This document shows, one piece after another, positions 62,459 through 64,000 of a DNA stretch of 64,000 nt. Positions within the stretch are counted from its first letter, which is position 1; each line of letters begins with the position of its first letter. Below the pieces are notes generated by a model. The model did not search any database. It was not told the DNA's origin and saw nothing but the letters and a program-made list of their open reading frames with translations. Made by a program: the position numbers and the translations under genes. Source of the DNA: CAG-492 sp035388585 (lineage in GTDB: Bacteria; Bacillota; Clostridia; TANB77; CAG-508); assembly GCA_035388585.1 (NCBI GenBank), contig DAOOQE010000003.1:6224-70223 (forward strand), in the 5' to 3' direction.

Positions 62459-62857
62459 TTATAAATCTATTCTTCCAAAAATTTCTTTCAATCTTTCATC
62501 TTTTTTTGTTAAATACAAATAACCAATTAAAGCTTCAAACGCTGTTGAATACATATAATCTGCTGGTTCAGCATTTTTTGGAATATGATGATTTTCTGCG
62601 TTTCTTCCTCTTCTCACAATATCTTTTTCCTCATCCGTTAAAAAATCTTCTATTCTTTTTAAAGTATTTGCTTGAGATTTTGCTTTTACAAATTTTATTG
62701 ATTCTATATGTAATTTATGTGGTTTTAAATTTGTATTATTTACCAATTTTGTTCTTATATAAAGCTCATACACAGCATCTCCTACATAAGCCCAAGTTAG
62801 AGGAGAAAGCATATTTATATTCATTTCTGATTTTTCTCTGTTTATTAATTCTACCAT
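62459..62857 (-). CDS. mrnC: Mini-ribonuclease 3
   Basis: A 132-residue double-strand-specific endoribonuclease with only the RNase III catalytic domain and no dsRNA-binding domain; in Bacillus it matures 23S rRNA ends. The signature region is LTWAYVGDAVYELYIR, and the second acidic site is in STAFEALIGYLYL. RGRNAENHHIPKNAEPADYM is the family's middle motif. The ATG at 62857 is chosen because GGGAG lies 6 nt upstream; the longer frame adds seven residues. In many Firmicutes it follows cysS; here the next gene upstream is rbgA. Confidence 0.95.
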   Translation of the reverse strand: MVELINREKSEMNINMLSPLTWAYVGDAVYELYIRTKLVNNTNLKPHKLHIESIKFVKAKSQANTLKRIEDFLTDEEKDIVRRGRNAENHHIPKNAEPADYMYSTAFEALIGYLYLTKKDERLKEIFGRIDL

Positions 62858-62911
62858 TATAACTCCCATAAATATCAAAATATAACAACATTTTTTTATA
62901 CTTTGTTTTTC

Positions 62912-62943
62912 TTATATTTTATTCCTATTATATTTTATTCCTA
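62912..62943. repeat. 16-bp tandem repeat, two copies
   Basis: TTATATTTTATTCCTA occurs twice head to tail (62912-62927 and 62928-62943). It lies in a 264-bp T-rich gap between rbgA and mrnC that otherwise holds only shorter TATATTTT-like echoes and no gene. Confidence 0.7.
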
Positions 62944-63121
62944 TTTTATTTTGATTTAATTATATTTTATTATAATTATATTTTGTTTTTTATATTTTTT
63001 TCTATTATATATTTTTCTTATATTTTATTTCTATTATATTTTTTTCTTATTTTTAAATTATTTTTCAATTTAGTTTTTTTGATTCAAGTTAAATATTTAT
63101 AATTACATTAAGCATTTTTCT

Positions 63122-64000
63122 TTATTTTTCATATGGTTTTTCTATTGTAATTTTTCCCATTTTACCACTTCTAAAATCTTCCAAAATTATTCCTGATATT
63201 TTTTCATAATCAATTCTCTCTCCGGAAAGTATAGCTCCTCTTTTTTTTGCAATTATATTTATAATTTCTAAGATTTTGTCGTTTTCGTCTAAGTTTGCAT
63301 CTTTGATTTCATCTTTAAATTTTTCTTCAATCTTATATCTTTCTATTAAATTATTTATATAGTTTTTCTCTAAAAACTTAACAAGCTCAAACGCAACCTC
63401 TGTTCTTTCTAAAATATCGTCTTTTATAGTTCCAGTAAAAGCTAAAAACAAACCAACTTTTTCACTTTCAAATTTTGGCCATAATACTCCAGGGGTATCC
63501 ATTAATTCAATTCCATTTTCTATTCTAATCCATTGTTTTTGTCTTGTAACACCTGGTCTGTTAGCTACTTGTGTAGCTGTTCTTTTAGTTATTCTATTAA
63601 TAAAAGACGACTTTCCTACATTTGGAATTCCTAAAATCATTATTCTTGTTGACTTACCTATCCTGCCTTTATTAACAAATTTTTCTTTATCAGATTCAGC
63701 TATTTTATGTATAGCTCTTAAAACATCATTCATTCCTTTTCCAGAATTGGAATCTGTTATAACAGCTACTATTCCTTTTTTTTTGAAGTATTCTACCCAG
63801 TTTAATGTTTGTCTATCATCTGCTAAATCACTTTTATTTAAAACAACTATTTTATTTTTATTTTTAGCATATTCTTTTACATCTGGATTTTGACTAGAAA
63901 TAGGTATTCTAGCATCCAGTAATTCTATTACTACATCTATTAATCTTAAATCTTCAATAATTTCTCTTTTTGTTTTTGCCATATGTCCTGGATACCAGTT
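63122..64000 (-). CDS. rbgA: Ribosome biogenesis GTPase RbgA/YlqF, cut by the window edge
   Basis: A circularly permuted GTPase needed for late 50S subunit assembly. The G4 motif (VVLNKSDLAD) comes before the G1 P-loop (GIPNVGKSSFINR) and the G3 motif (DTPGVLWPKF), the order of the YlqF/YawG family. The codons just before the first in-window ATG (63982) continue the conserved N-terminus as NWYPGHMAKTKREI. So the real start lies beyond 64000 and this entry lacks only a few residues. The C-terminal RNA-binding part is about 190-290. mrnC is the next gene downstream. Confidence 0.94.
   Translation of the reverse strand, partial: NWYPGHMAKTKREIIEDLRLIDVVIELLDARIPISSQNPDVKEYAKNKNKIVVLNKSDLADDRQTLNWVEYFKKKGIVAVITDSNSGKGMNDVLRAIHKIAESDKEKFVNKGRIGKSTRIMILGIPNVGKSSFINRITKRTATQVANRPGVTRQKQWIRIENGIELMDTPGVLWPKFESEKVGLFLAFTGTIKDDILERTEVAFELVKFLEKNYINNLIERYKIEEKFKDEIKDANLDENDKILEIINIIAKKRGAILSGERIDYEKISGIILEDFRSGKMGKITIEKPYEK

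Overview
The window is a chromosomal segment from a very AT-rich Gram-positive bacterium. It is most likely a member of the Clostridia, probably an uncultured gut-type lineage; the exact lineage is inference. Supporting points are DivIC, Mini-ribonuclease III, RbgA/YlqF, a uvrB-uvrA pair, the MEP isoprenoid genes ispG and ispH, a YolD/Y-family polymerase pair, the tig-clpP-clpX order, a U32 peptidase of the RlhA type, strong AGGAGG ribosome sites, and intergenic DNA that is almost pure A/T. About fifty protein genes and one tRNA are supported. Nearly all core genes lie on the minus strand. The few plus-strand genes are mostly envelope or secreted proteins.

Layout. 1-3.8 kb: a Xer-type recombinase, a repeat-rich gap, then YolD and a Y-family translesion polymerase. 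3.8-12.7 kb: rho, divIC, a membrane protein, prfB (one continuous frame), a CPBP protease, an HD protein and secA. 13-21 kb: uvrA, uvrB, a phospholipase C-like protein, ispH (with an internal octapeptide repeat) and ispG. 21-26.7 kb: a small surface protein, smpB, fba, a membrane-anchored glucosaminidase-like protein and a two-gene ABC exporter. 26.9-30.4 kb: a plus-strand three-gene envelope unit (phosphodiester glycosidase, membrane protein of unknown function, GT2-GtrA glycosyltransferase). 30.5-35.3 kb: VTT-domain protein, small ORFs, radical SAM/SPASM protein, CorA and a GT-C glycosyltransferase. 35.5-41.7 kb: U32 peptidase, then two related membrane proteins flanking RNHCP and a nucleoside kinase. 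41.7-52.6 kb: mutS, miaB, rpmE, a 54-residue membrane protein, a frameshifted lipoprotein, hisS, an unknown protein, rnr and secG. 52.8-64 kb: clpX, clpP, tig, a phosphoesterase, tsaD, a site-2 protease, lysS, D-lactate dehydrogenase, tRNA-Glu(CUC), mrnC, and rbgA cut by the window edge.

How the genes work together. Most are information-processing and quality-control functions: nucleotide excision and mismatch repair, translesion synthesis, transcription termination, release factor and trans-translation, RNA decay, tRNA modification (miaB, tsaD), ribosome assembly, Sec export and Clp proteolysis. The unusual material is at fine scale: several minisatellites (one inside ispH), small ORFs with good expression signals, a lipoprotein broken in a T tract, a paralogous membrane pair, and genes starting right behind terminator hairpins. 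I did not find a convincing new defence, CRISPR or phage system.
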